Source of the DNA: Buddleja alternifolia
Taxonomy: Eukaryota > Streptophyta > Magnoliopsida > Lamiales > Scrophulariaceae
DNA: 64,000 bases
Direction: 5' to 3'
NCBI GenBank assembly: GCA_019426215.1
Contig: CM033400.1
Span: 16,166,568 to 16,230,567, forward strand
Below the pieces are notes generated by a model. It was not told the origin of the DNA. It searched no databases and was given only the letters and a program-made list of their open reading frames with translations. Of this stretch, positions 20,775 to 31,378 are shown in pieces (the stretch's first letter is position 1; each line of letters starts with the position of its first letter). The position numbers and the translations under genes were made by a program.

Positions 20775-22609
20775 AGAAATTAAAGCAAACACATAAGCTC
20801 GAAAATTCTACAACTCATACACAGAGGCAAGATAAACACCTTAGAACAAGACTTATGAAGAATCACTTATTCATCAAAAACATTCAAATTCACATGCCTC
20901 AAAATTTCTGCAACACTATCTCAAAACATGAACACCCACGTTCCTCATATGTCTAGAATCCACATTAAGCAAGATTATGCAAACAAATCAAACTCATCAA
21001 CACAAACAAACTTTGAAAATATAACTTATTCGAATGCACAATACGCGATAACCATGATCAAAAGGTATTTCCGGCTTGTAATGTAAGGCTCGGGTGTTGG
21101 CTTGGTACGGAAATATATGAAAGAAAGTGACTAAGGGTTTAGAGAGCTTAAAACTCGATATCTTCAAGCTACACTCACTAACTAAGCAACATACTCAAAA
21201 TTCTCATCACATTCCTTTCTCCTTTTTTTTTTCTTTTCTTTTCCAATTCACAACCCCCAAACTTATTTCTTGTTGAACTTGGGTTGTGTACGAGTTACAA
21301 TACCTAACCAATGATCACCGAAACATCACATATATATAGCCTAGTCGAGAAATGTTTTGTTTTTTTTTTCTTTGTCTTTTTTTCTTTCTTTTTTTTTCTT
21401 TTCGACTATTTCGACTCAACTTAATTCAAGTGCTTCTCACATCCGTATCTTTCATCTAGTATATCTCAAAACCTTCATCAATTCTCAAAAACTAACCAAC
21501 ATCAACCTCCTTCGGGATGTGCACAAAATAATAACACACACATCCAAACATAGCTAAAAGAATACCGAATTGTAAGCTCTCATAACCGGTTGATTAACTT
21601 TGTTTTTCTTTTAGGCTAACTGGTAGATGATGTGGTTTATGAACAAAAAGCGAATGGTGGTCTATGGTGTGCTTAGCACACCCCATTCTTATCAATAAGG
21701 CTCAAATAAAGGTTCTAGAGACAATGAATATACTGCAGACTAATATACGGCTGAAGACAAATCAAAAATGGCCTAAATCATATCATGGTCATGCAATATC
21801 AATGCAATCTTCAAAATTAAACAAACGTAGAAGGTTCATGCCTCAAGTCCTCAAAATTTACATAAGCTTGACTAAAAAGGATATCAAGACACATAAAAAG
21901 CATGTTGATCACAGAGAAATGAATTGGATGCTAAAAACAAATGAGACAACAAAATCATCAAGCTTCATCAGAAAAATGACAGTTTATTAGAATTATTCAA
22001 GGCATTTTCATTTGCACATATGTGTATAAATTGCATCAATTTCTGGGCATTCAAAAAATTATCATGCATAACATGTATCCACCCCCAAACTTAATCAACT
22101 CATTGTACTCAATGAGCAATGGAAAATAAAAGTAACTAGGGGAAAAATACTGCCCTGATTAGAGATTGAGGTTGAAATCTCCATATAGAATTCCAGACAG
22201 AAAGTGCATGGGAGCTAACTACAATCACTCGCGAAGCTGGAGAATAGATGTGACCTAAACACGTAAACAAAAGAAACCATCAATCAAACATCAATGGTAG
22301 TAATCAGGGAATTAGAATTCATTACAAGTCTAACAAGATAAAACTAAAAGAAAAACATAGAAACGAAAGACTAACAAAATGTCTCAGAAAAAGCATAACG
22401 ATAAAACGAGAATAAAATAGCATATCTTGAAAATCATAACATAAGCTCAAAAGAAATCATTAGGATCAAATCCCAAATCCTCAGGTGATTGGTGTTGATT
22501 TAGATGTGTTGGGGAGGTTTTGGGGGTTTTAGGGAATTATGGATTGTAGGTTGGGAAAAATTGGGACTTAAAAACGTTTATGATTTTATTTTTTTTTAAT
22601 ACTAAAATT

Positions 22610-22960
22610 GCCATTTAGCCATGGCTAAGACTGGGTGTAGCCGCGGCTACCAGGACAGAGAGGGTACAATTGCTTAGCCGTGGCTAAAAATACCTGGGAG
22701 CAAAAATTGCAAAACTTTGTACTGTTACGCCGCGGCTAAAATGAACCGTAGCTATGGCTAAAATTACCTGGGAGCAAAATTTTAAAAAAAATTGCGATTT
22801 TTCGACTAAGCCATGGCTAAGATGACCACGAGCCGTGGTGATAAAAACAAAGGCTATTCATAAAATGTGAGAATTCTTAGCCGTGGCTAAAATACCTGCA
22901 AGTAGAGATAAAAAAAATCAAAAAATTTAAATGCAAGCCACGGTTAAAGTGATATAACAC
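22610..22960. repeat. Array of TTAGCC(G/A)(C/T)GGCTAA palindromes
   Basis: About nine to ten intact or decayed copies of a 14-bp palindrome (core AGCCGCGGCT, AGCCATGGCT or AGCCGTGGCT) at irregular 25-60 bp spacing. The same word occurs in both LTRs of this element (20410-20560 and 25385-25540) and nowhere else in the window that I noticed. Confidence 0.75.
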
Positions 22961-23137
22961 CACCACCAAAATACCGAACACCAAAGCTAAATTTTCCTTG
23001 AGCTTGTAAGGAACGTCGTTGTTCTTCTCGACTATCTTTCTTGTATGGATTGCATAAATCTGAGACATGAAAAAAAACTAAAAGAGAACAAAAGACTCAG
23101 CTAAATCAAAACAAAAGAAATAAAAAAAAACGATAAA

Positions 23138-23168
23138 CATGGGTTTCCTCCCAAGAAGCGCTTGTTTT
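23138..23168 (-). other. Conserved post-coding hairpin box (Athila-2)
   Basis: The minus strand shows AAGCGCTT and then CTTGGG-AGGAAA-CCCATG. The stem carries one mismatch. The position relative to the end of the coding region is looser than in Athila-1 and Athila-3 (about 210 bp after the ORF stop). Confidence 0.6.
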
Positions 23169-23380
23169 AAGTCATTAGCTCGACTCCCTTGCACTGCTCA
23201 TGGTGGATCATAAGGAGCAATGCCAACTTTGTATGGACGAGATTTTTTGTGCTTTTTCCAGTTGCGTAGAGGCTTCTCGCCTCCAATCTCTATCACACAA
23301 CCCAAAAAAATTAGAAGTGAGCATAAGGTCTCTTTCAAAAATACATAATTGAAGTGTAAAGATGAAAGTTTAATTGGAAG

Positions 23381-24292
23381 TCAGAAAGAATCTTCAATGG
23401 ATGATTGCAACTCATATGTGGTTGTCCCACACTCCCCTAGCCTTGTTTTTGACAACTCAAATGGTTGTTCATCCAAGTGATTTATATATCTTCTGATTTT
23501 CTCATTCTCGATCGTAGTATCACTTGGGTTCTCAAAATATGCATCGAATGGATCACTAGAGTTGTAAACCTTGACTTCAACCTCCTCCACTCTGTCTCTC
23601 TGGTTATTGATACAATTTTGTAAGAATTCAAGAGATATGGTGGTAGGTGGTGTTGAGCTCTTGAAGATTGGTAACTTCCTTTCATGGTCATGTGATGGAG
23701 TGGATTTTGGAATCTCTGTGGTGAATTGAAGGTGCTCCAGTGATGTTGTCGCTGCTTTACCACACATAGATTCTGAAGGTAGTGCTGGTGTAGCAAGAGG
23801 GTGCAGACATTGTGGTGCCGAATCAACAACTTGTTCAACTTCTGTACTAAGTACCTCATCATTCTCTTCTATGCTACTTTGCGAAGTGGCCGATGATCTA
23901 TCTGCCAATAAGTTGGAAAGTTGATTGATTTGTGTTTGCAATGTAATCATAGATGCTTCGATATTCTGATATCGCTCATCATTCGTCTTTATCCATTGAA
24001 TTATCAACTCTTCAAACCTCGGGCTCCTATCACGTTGTTGATGATAATCCCCTTGGTTCTGAAAGTCAATCGGTTTAGATTCTTCTTGCATCATACTATC
24101 ATGTTGCAGGTATCCGGGAGAAGATCTCATAACATAATAACTCAATGGAAAATCTTGATGACTTCTCCCCCCGTGTTGACAGTAATCGCTATGATGAACG
24201 CCTCCACACCAAGAACATAAATCTTGCACTTGACTCCCACAGGCTCCTACGTTCCATCCACGTTTTGACCAATAAAAGTTATTATTATTCAT
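23381..24292 (-). CDS. Athila-2 303-aa Gag-like remnant protein
   Basis: Intact ORF starting about 90 bp after the PBS. The N-terminus (residues ~25-40) has CSWCGGVHHSDYC, a CX2CX3-4HX4C nucleocapsid-like knuckle. Residues ~95-130 (NIEASMITLQTQINQLSNLLADR) match the pattern of the conserved helix near the C-terminus of Athila Gags, which normally precedes the LPSDTE motif. The remainder is acidic and Ser/Thr-rich, resembling a gag-PR linker. The capsid domain is missing, so this looks like the C-terminal third of Gag retained alone. It could bind RNA or assemble with a helper Gag; both are inference. No stop codons interrupt it despite the lack of other genes. Confidence 0.7.
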   Translation of the reverse strand: MNNNNFYWSKRGWNVGACGSQVQDLCSWCGGVHHSDYCQHGGRSHQDFPLSYYVMRSSPGYLQHDSMMQEESKPIDFQNQGDYHQQRDRSPRFEELIIQWIKTNDERYQNIEASMITLQTQINQLSNLLADRSSATSQSSIEENDEVLSTEVEQVVDSAPQCLHPLATPALPSESMCGKAATTSLEHLQFTTEIPKSTPSHDHERKLPIFKSSTPPTTISLEFLQNCINNQRDRVEEVEVKVYNSSDPFDAYFENPSDTTIENEKIRRYINHLDEQPFELSKTRLGECGTTTYELQSSIEDSF

Positions 24293-24383
24293 CTCTTCAA
24301 GAATAAAAATAAAAAGACTAAATATAAAAAAAGACTTAAACTTACAACAGATAAGAGAATCTCAATATTAAATAAACAATTAT

Positions 24384-24400
24384 CCCCGGCAACGGCGCCA
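24384..24400 (-). promoter_or_regulatory. Primer binding site, perfect tRNA-Asp match (Athila-2)
   Basis: The plus strand CCCCGGCAACGGCGCCA equals the 3' end of plant tRNA-Asp(GUC) over 17 nt with no mismatch. It lies six bases from the LTR edge. Confidence 0.92.
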
Positions 24401-24406
24401 AAAACT

Positions 24407-25714
24407 TGACACACAAAAATCCTAGCAAGTGTACTAGGTCGTGCAAGTAATATAGTGGATGTAAGTCCGGAATATCGTACCCTAGAGACAATTGTATTTA
24501 AGTATTGAAGTTATTGTGTTATCTAATTCTAAGTTAAATCAAGAGATAAAGATGTGAATTATGAATTAAAATACTAAATAACAATTACCAACTAATGAGA
24601 GAAATCAACTTTGAATTAAATCAATGAGAAAAGTGATTAAGGCACATGATTCAACCAATTATTCAATTTGACTATGATTCTATCTTACCGGATTATTAGA
24701 TTGATTAGGTTAAGGCGAAATTCCCTAAATTACTTACTATCCAATCTCTTGGTATAGCAATTCTATTTTCATTAACGATTTCTATATCTCTATATGAAAT
24801 TCAAATTAATGAAAACGCATTACAAAGATTCAAGGAATTTCCCGTTTTCACGGAAAGCACACACAAGGAAATCGAATCTATCTCTAGTCAATTTTACGTT
24901 GTGGTGTTTAATACCTAGATGCATCCCTAGTTTATCTCCTCTCGGTCTCAAAACTAAGCACAAATTCATACAATTGGTAGCTAAGCAATCATAAGCATTA
25001 AGAACAAATATTAAACACATAACCCAAAATAAATTTAATCCGAAAAAATAACCCTCATAAATCAAACATAATAATTGGATTTCACATGACCTCAATCAAA
25101 GGGAAATTAAATCATAATCGTAAAAGAAAAGAGATAATTCATCTTGAAAGACATGTTCAATGAAAACAAATCTAAAAGCATGAAATTAAAACTCCCTAAT
25201 AACGTTTCTTGATAGATCTTGCTTGAATTCTCCGTCTTCGTAGACAAAGATGGAGTATCCTCGTGTTCTTCTTCTTGCCCAGACTTCTCTCAACCCTCTT
25301 GGTGTATTTCAAAGTGTCAAACCCTCAAAAGTGGGCAAAAGTTTCGAATTTTGACCTAATAACGCGTATTTATAGATGCTGAAATCGGCCCTTAGCCGCG
25401 GCTAAAAAGACGGTAGCCACGGCTAAAATCAGTTGTTCACATTTTTTTGCCTATTTTAGCCTTGGTAACTTCATGTCTTCAAAGTACAAAGGTTCCTTCA
25501 TGATCACCATGGCTAAGGGTCTTCATAGCTATGGCTAGAGGAGTATTTTGAGAACTTTTTTGATCTTTTCATTCATTTTTTCTCAAATTCTCAAATAACC
25601 TATAAAAACACAACCAATCACAAAATCAAAGCATATGTGTCATAAATACACTCAAGAACTCATCAAAATACAAGAAAAAAGACGCTTAAAAAGGTGTAAA
25701 ATACGAGCTTATCA
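24407..25714 (-). repeat. Athila-2 5' LTR
   Basis: Near-identical to 19432-20738. It is followed by the TSD TATTT (25715-25719), after which SIRE-1 LTR sequence resumes. Confidence 0.92.
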
Positions 25715-25719
25715 TATTT

Positions 25720-26441
25720 CGAAGTTGTTTGAACTTCATAAAAATCGAACAAACCGTTTTAGAAAAACCCATCCAAGCCTCGCGATCTGTGTGAAGTCAA
25801 AGTTGGATACTTGCATCATTTCTGGGTGAAAGAAGTAAGGAGATTGAAGTGATTTGGAGCAGAAATCTGTGTGATCAAGGAGCTCAAGTCATCGACATCT
25901 ATCTCTCCCTATTGTGTAGAAGATTCTGTGTGATTTTTTGAGAATCACTTTAGTGGATTGCCTCCAAGTGTTCAAGGAGAAGAAGGACGTAGTTGGGATT
26001 ACATCACCCAACGAACCTTACAAATATTGTGTTATTTACTTTTCAGTCAATTCTTTCATATCATATCATTGCATAAATTGATTAAGTAAAATACAATCAA
26101 ACGCTAAACAACTAAGAAACTTCTGGTGACGCTAAAGCTTTCAAAAGAAGACTAGAAAAATCATTCCGCTGTGCTAACACTGATTAAAAGAACTGAATGC
26201 TTAAATCCACTCAGTTAAAGTATTCAAATCTTGAAGTCTAAGTTAACTCTCTTAAAACAGTCTTCATCAGACGCTTAACCTAAGCGTCTATATTTCTAAG
26301 TAAACGCTCAGTCAAGCGTTCACATTTCAAGCGTCCAAAACCATTTTAATACGAAACCTTTTTGAAGTCGAAAAAGACTTCAGGGTCTATTCAACCCCCC
26401 CCCCCCTTCTAGACCCTTTCGTATGCCATTTGGGACCAACA
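25720..26441 (+). repeat. SIRE-1 3' LTR, second part
   Basis: It resumes where 19431 stopped and ends GGGACCAACA. It includes the AGACGCTTA hairpin near 26273-26293 and a C-run near 26394-26406 that is longer than in the 5' LTR. It is followed by TSD TCTAC (26442-26446). Confidence 0.92.
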
Positions 26442-26446
26442 TCTAC

Positions 26447-27686
26447 CATTCACCACATTGGAAATTTGACCCACTTGGGTTCGCAAGTCCTTCAGTTCCA
26501 TAAACATGTCCTTCATCATACCCCAAAGTTCGTTGAACGACGTATCGGACTTCTTCATGTAAGCGTCGAGTCTCTCATCGGTTGTGGGAGGTCGCATTTG
26601 CACTTGACCTTGACCTTGTCCATTGAAGTTGCCTTGCCTCGGGGGTGGGTTATTGAAAGGTGGTGGTGGAGCTTGATAGATCCCTGGTTGTGCGTTTTGT
26701 GCAGGGTTGGGCCTTTTTGGAAAATTCTCGGCTACATGAAAGTTCACCCGAGGTTGATTGTGATTCCCCACATAATTGACGTTGCCAACCTCCGGTTCCA
26801 AATTCACTACTCCCTCAACTAATTCCTCAACACAAGCAACCTTTTTAGAAGATGAGGTCTCTTCATCGTCAGGGTAAAGCTCGTCTTCTCAGGCCTACTG
26901 TTCTATTTTGTCCCATACACTTTGATAGTCTAACCCAAGGAGATCTCTTCCCGCACCCGCGTTAAGTCTATGCCGAATAAGTGAGCGAACCCCATCATAG
27001 AAATGGAGTACTTGTTCATTCAACCCAAAATTATGATTGGGGCATTTACGGAGCATGCCCTTATATCTAGCCCAAGTCTCGGCAAAAGACTCATTGCTCC
27101 TTTGCCTAAACCCTTTTATATTACTTCGGAGCTCATTGATTTTGGAGGGTGGAAAGAATTTAATTAAAAAGGCATCGACCAACTCACCCCATGTCGTAAT
27201 AGATTGCAGAGGTAAGGATTTGTACCATGTTGTCGCCCGATCCTTTAATGAGAAATGGAGGACTCTTAGACGAATCGCATCAAGATCACGTGGGTGATAT
27301 TGAATGGTCACAAGAGCATCGTCTATAGTCTCTAAATGAGCGTGAGGTGATTCGTCCGGTTCTCCTTGCACCATACTAAAGATGTGAGCCGGAATGTGGT
27401 AGTTTGGTGCGAAGAAATTAGGCAAGACTACGGGCCCCGGAATGGTATGGACCCTAAGTGGTAAGCTACCCCGAACCGATGGTAATTGTTGAGGAGGTGC
27501 CGCTTGCATGGCTTGTAGAACACCTTGTAACCACTCCCTGTTTTCCGGTAAATTCATATCGGGAAAATTTCCATTCGGGTTTTGGTTAAGATTATTAGCC
27601 ATTTCCCTTGTTCGCCTACTAGCCCGAAGAACTCGTTCAATTTCGGGCTCCAACTCGTATAGAGGCTCGTTTGAGGAGCGGGTCAT
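26447..27686 (-). pseudogene. gag: Athila-1 copy B: N-terminal and capsid part of Gag
   Basis: Starts at ATG 27684-27686 (MTRSSNEPL). The in-frame extension upstream uses GTG and is not needed. It holds the same capsid core as copy A (FHFSLKDRATTWYKSLP, FFPPSKINELRSNIKGF, LRKCPNHNFGLNEQVLHFYDGVRS). Two stops close together near 26890-26900 replace the LA-Q of copy A. A six-codon deletion removes FYGE of the FYGEPDESP motif at about 27364. SIRE-1 inserted immediately before the LPSDTE motif, which therefore lies at about 6650-6680. Confidence 0.88.
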
Positions 27687-27843
27687 GCACCACACAAGAA
27701 CCTAACAATTAAACACAAAAATAAAATTAGACTTAACACGAAAATAAAAGAAAAGCAAGAAGTAAAGAAAAGACTAATAATTATGAAAACGTAAAAGAAA
27801 ACAAAAGCAAAAAATGAAAATCAAAAACTCAAAATAAACAAGT

Positions 27844-27860
27844 CCACAGCAACGGCGCCA
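27844..27860 (-). promoter_or_regulatory. Primer binding site, tRNA-Asp type (Athila-1 copy B)
   Basis: CAACGGCGCCA core with two mismatches to the tRNA-Asp 3' end further in. Six bases from the LTR. Confidence 0.82.
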
Positions 27861-27866
27861 AAAACT

Positions 27867-29184
27867 TGACACGCTAGAACCTAACGTGCTTGGGTAGCAA
27901 GTGTACTAGTCATGGTAGTAATAAAAGTGGACAAAATAAGTCCGGGTTGTCGAACCACGGAGACTTGGATTTTTAGCTTATGATTTTCGAATAAACGTAA
28001 AGACGAATTAACGGAAATTAAGAGTAAAACAAGTAAGCAAACAAAGAACAAAAGAAATAAGAACAAGCAACGGATTGAAACTCAAGTGTGAGAACTAGAC
28101 TAAGGCACATGTAAGACTTGATTTGATCCTTATCCGCACAAAGACTCTTGTTGAATTATTAGACCTAGTTGCTATGGTGAAAACTCCTAAGGTAAAGAAT
28201 ACCCGATGTCTCGCTATATGCTCCTACACTTAAGCGGCGGTTTCCTAAGTATGTCTACCCGGAAATTCAACCTCTAAGCATGCATTGAGGAACTAGAGTT
28301 TACTCGATTAGAATTGAACGGCTTCACCCGGGAGTCTTTACCTATGTCTAGGGCAACTCCTATTTGATCGGTGTTGCTATGAATTCCTTGCACCCTAACT
28401 TAACTCTTTCTCAAGATGCTAAACTAGGCAATTTATAATACATATGGTGATCAATCACATGTAAGGAATATAAGCACATAGCAACAAAGGAATTAATTCA
28501 ACAATTATCAATAATACGAATAATTCACAAATCAATTCTTACAAGGCCCTAGCCATATGAATTTAACCCATAACTATCAACATAGCAGAATTCCACATGT
28601 TCTTATACATAAATGTAAACATCAAATGTAATGAACAATGAAAGAAACTCCTTATAAGGTTGAATGGCAATAGATTTTTTTAATGTAGCTTCAATCCTTG
28701 GCTCTTATCCTCTTCTTGCTCTTCAAGATCAGTGATAATGGCCCAAAACCCCAGAAAATGCTCCCAATTCCCAAGATTCCGAACCCCCAAAATGAATTGA
28801 AAAATTCTATTTATAGTTCCAAAATTTGCCGCGTATGTGGCGTGTCTTTCTTGGGGCAAAAGTTTTGTGGCGTCCAGCCGCGGAAAATGGGGCGCCCAGG
28901 CGCGCGATATGTGGCGCCTAGGCGTGGAGGTTCAGGCACCTAGGCGCGGAAGTGCGAAGCTTTGATTTTGTTTGCTGGGTCGCGCCTAGGCGCCTTAGTG
29001 CGTGGCCTTGAGCAGAGTTGGGTAAATGAGTCGTCTTTTTGCCTTTTTCTTCGTCCATCGTCGCTTACTACCTGAAAGCACTTTACACACATATTAAACG
29101 CACGAGTGGCACAAAATAAACTATATATGGGCCTGAATTGTCATTAAAAGGACCTAAAAACCTATGTAAAAATGACTCCTATCA
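27867..29184 (-). repeat. Athila-1 copy B 5' LTR (1318 bp)
   Basis: Minus strand from TGATAGGAGTC (29184) to GTGTCA (27867). It carries the TATA box and a better-preserved GGCGCCTAGGCGCC array (about 28840-29000) than the LTR at 2343-3673. Right of 29184 the DNA is SIRE-2 LTR. Confidence 0.92.
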
Positions 29185-31378
29185 TTGCCTATAAATAGGA
29201 CTTCAACAACAAGCCAAATAGCGAGAACAATTATCAAGTCGAATTGCTGTTGCATTGAAGTTTCATTCCTTACAATCTCAAAAAAGCCAAAACTTTCAAG
29301 AAAATATTCTCTTTGCTTTTCTTCAAATCCTGAGACAGTCAACCCAATATCTCAAACATTCTTTTCGTAGAAACCCACATTACTACTGAGATATTCCTAG
29401 TTGTTTGAACTTTATCAAAATCAAACAAACCTATTAGAAAAACCCCTATCCAAGCCTCGCGATCTGTGTGAAGTCGAAATTGGATACTTGCCATGTTTCT
29501 GGGTGAAAGAAGCAAGGGGATTGAAGTGATTTGGAGCAGAAATTTCTGTGATCAAGGAGCTCAAGTCATCGACATCCATCTCTCCCTAATTTGTAGAAGA
29601 TTCTGTGTGATTCTTTGAGAATCATTTTAGTGGATTGCCTCCAAATGTTCGAGGAGAAGAAGGACGTAGTTGGGGGTAGTTGATAAGTTCACATTTTACG
29701 ATTATTTACCCCCTTTATATAGGTATTTTTGTCGTAGTTTAGTAATCATAATCCCGCATGTTGCTTTGATTTGTTGTCATTTCATGTGTGCAGGGATTCA
29801 AGTTGAATAGATCGATAATCGAGTGAGAAAGCCGAAGAAAAGGCGCGAAGCAAGTGAAAAGCTGGATTCTGTCTTTCTGGACCGCGGTCCTGCACGTCAG
29901 TGGACCGCGGTCTGCCACATTTTAGACCGCAGTCCGTTTTCCCGTGCCCTAGTTTTAGTCCACCGTTTTTGCCTTTTTGACACACTTTTCACCTACCAAA
30001 AGGAGGATTCTGGCTCTCTAAGTCCCAAGGAGCCATGACAAGTCCCAAGGAAGCTTGAAGAGTCATTTTTCATCATAAAATCTTGGAATCACACTTTGTA
30101 ATAGGGAGTAATTCAACTATTTCTCTTAGATTCGTATATCAACTATGTCTTTAGGAAATATTGGATTATCTTTTGTTGCAAGTATGAGCTAAGTATCTTT
30201 GTGGTTGGGTTATGTGAATACTTTGTGATATTTTGTGTTTAATGAATTCCTAGTTTTCGGATTTATTACATTCTTGTTGCATGTTTGATTTTTATGCTTA
30301 ATGCTTGCACATGCTTGATCACCATGTGTTTGATTTAATACTTTGTCTTGAGACCGAGAGCAGATAGATAAAGGTAGATCATAAAATCAAATATCATAAC
30401 GTAACAATTGACTAGAGATAGAATCAATTGCGTTGTGTGGCTTTTTGTGATAAGATGACCTGAGTGAATGTAGGATCTTCGTAAGCAAGGAATCCCTTTG
30501 AACCTTAATGCATGTTAGTTAATTCAATCTTCGCTATAGAGATATGGAAAGTTGTTAACTAGTATAGGATTGTTATTTCAAGAGATTGAGTAATGAATAC
30601 ATTAGGGGGTTTCGCCATAACAAGAGTGTTCTAAAAATCCGGGTAATTTAGAGTTTATGAACATAAGATAGAACATAGTAGGATCATAGCCCCCAATCAT
30701 CTTTTTCCATTTGATATAATACCTTGTTTATCATTTAATTATCTTAGTTATTTTCATAGTATAATCACCTATCATCTTATAATTTGATTTAGCTTAGAGT
30801 TAGATAATATAGCAATTACGAGCATTGAATCCAATTGTCCCTGTGGAGACGATACACCCCGGGCTAAATAGTCCACTTTATTACTTTGCACAACCTAGTA
30901 TACTTGCTAGGATAAACGCGTGTCAATTACACCACCCAACGAACCTTACAAATACTGTTCTTTACTTTACTTTCAGCATTCATATTGTCATATCATAATC
31001 TGATAAAGTAAAACTTAATCAAACGCTAAGCAACTAAATACACGTTCTGTGACGCTAAAGCTTTCAAAGAGAAGACTCCAAAAATTATTTCGCTGTGCTA
31101 ACACTGATCAAAGAAGTGAACGCTCAAACCTATTTGGTTGTAGTATTCAAGTCTTGAAATCTAAGTTAACTTTATAAAAACAGTCTTCGTTAGACGCTTC
31201 ACCAAACCGCCTATATTTTAAGTGAACGCTTAAGTCAAGCGTTAGACACTTCAAGCGTCTACTTTCCAAGCGTCCAAAATCCTTTTTTAATACGAATCTT
31301 TGAAGTCGAAAAAAACTTCAGGGTCTATTCAACACCCCCCCCCTTCTAGACCCTTTCGTATGCCACTTGGGACCAACA
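29185..31378 (+). repeat. SIRE-2 LTR (3' portion), interrupted by a solo LTR
   Basis: 29185-29680 and 30926-31378 align to the downstream two-thirds of the SIRE-1 LTR, starting just before the TATA box (29190-29197) and ending GGGACCAACA. The upstream third must lie left of Athila-1, outside the window. It is more diverged than the SIRE-1 copies (for example the hairpin near 31193 is decayed), consistent with greater age. Copia-2 integrase begins right after it. Confidence 0.88.
29681..30925 (+). repeat. Solo LTR of a fourth Athila-type family (1245 bp)
   Basis: Begins TGATAAGTTCACATTTTACG and ends ACGCGTGTCA. The last ~100 bp resemble the inverted end of the Athila-2 LTR (shared CTAGTATACTTGCTAGGA-like stretch), which supports Athila affinity. 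It contains three GGACCGCGGTCC-type palindromes at 29879-29937. The flanks read GTAGT and ATTAC, so no matching TSD is present. No internal region is associated. Confidence 0.78.

Larger units (their letters stand above)
20775..23380 (-). other. Athila-2 long noncoding internal region
   Basis: About 2.6 kb with no supported ORF. It contains pyrimidine-rich runs (21215-21260 and 21355-21405), two additional PPT-like tracts (21252-21265 and 22078-22095), a palindrome array (22610-22960) and the conserved post-coding hairpin box (23138-23168). Confidence 0.6.
19432..25714 (-). mobile_element. Athila-2, small non-autonomous Athila-type element (6.3 kb)
   Basis: LTRs of 1307 and 1308 bp (19432-20738 and 24407-25714) flank about 3.7 kb of internal DNA. 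TSD TATTT lies on both sides (19427-19431, 25715-25719). The LTRs differ at roughly 15-20 positions by eye, so the insertion is fairly recent. It has a perfect tRNA-Asp PBS and an Athila PPT. Its only convincing ORF is 23381-24292. Gag capsid, PR, RT, RH and INT are all absent. Confidence 0.93.
6685..26441 (+). mobile_element. SIRE-1, full Sirevirus-type copia element with nested Athila-2
   Basis: Layout: 5' LTR 6685-7818, PBS 7821-7834, gag-PR 7928-10483, INT-RT-RH 10484-13382, spacer, long env-like ORF 14208-18368, PPT, 3' LTR 18605-19431 plus 25720-26441. TSD TCTAC flanks it. Sirevirus assignment rests on the Gag type, the long ORF after pol and the LTR start followed by TTTTGATGATGACAA. 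All ORFs carry stop codons. The 5' LTR lacks the first ~407 bp of the 3' LTR, although its edge abuts an intact TSD. Confidence 0.92.
2343..29184 (-). mobile_element. Athila-1 copy B, non-autonomous Ty3/Athila element (split by SIRE-1)
   Basis: The 3' LTR is 2343-3673 and the 5' LTR is 27867-29184. The internal region is 3674-6684 plus 26442-27866. The coding content is gag and PR only. The element lies in the LTR of SIRE-2: the bases right of 29184 continue a Sirevirus LTR, and the matching left flank is outside the window. It forms a tandem with copy A through the shared LTR at 2343-3673. Confidence 0.88.

Noticed and set aside
22610..22960. Regularly repeated palindromes resembling a CRISPR array
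   Set aside because: Repeats are only 12-14 bp, spacing is irregular, the host is a plant genome and no cas-like genes are present. They are retrotransposon repeats.
24384..24400. Possible tRNA-Asp gene
   Set aside because: Only the 3' 17 nt match, with no acceptor, anticodon or D/T arms. Its position six bases from an LTR makes it a primer binding site.
26895..27695. Gag start nine bases upstream of 27686
   Set aside because: That start is a GTG. The ATG at 27684-27686 matches the MTR start of the intact Athila-3 Gag.
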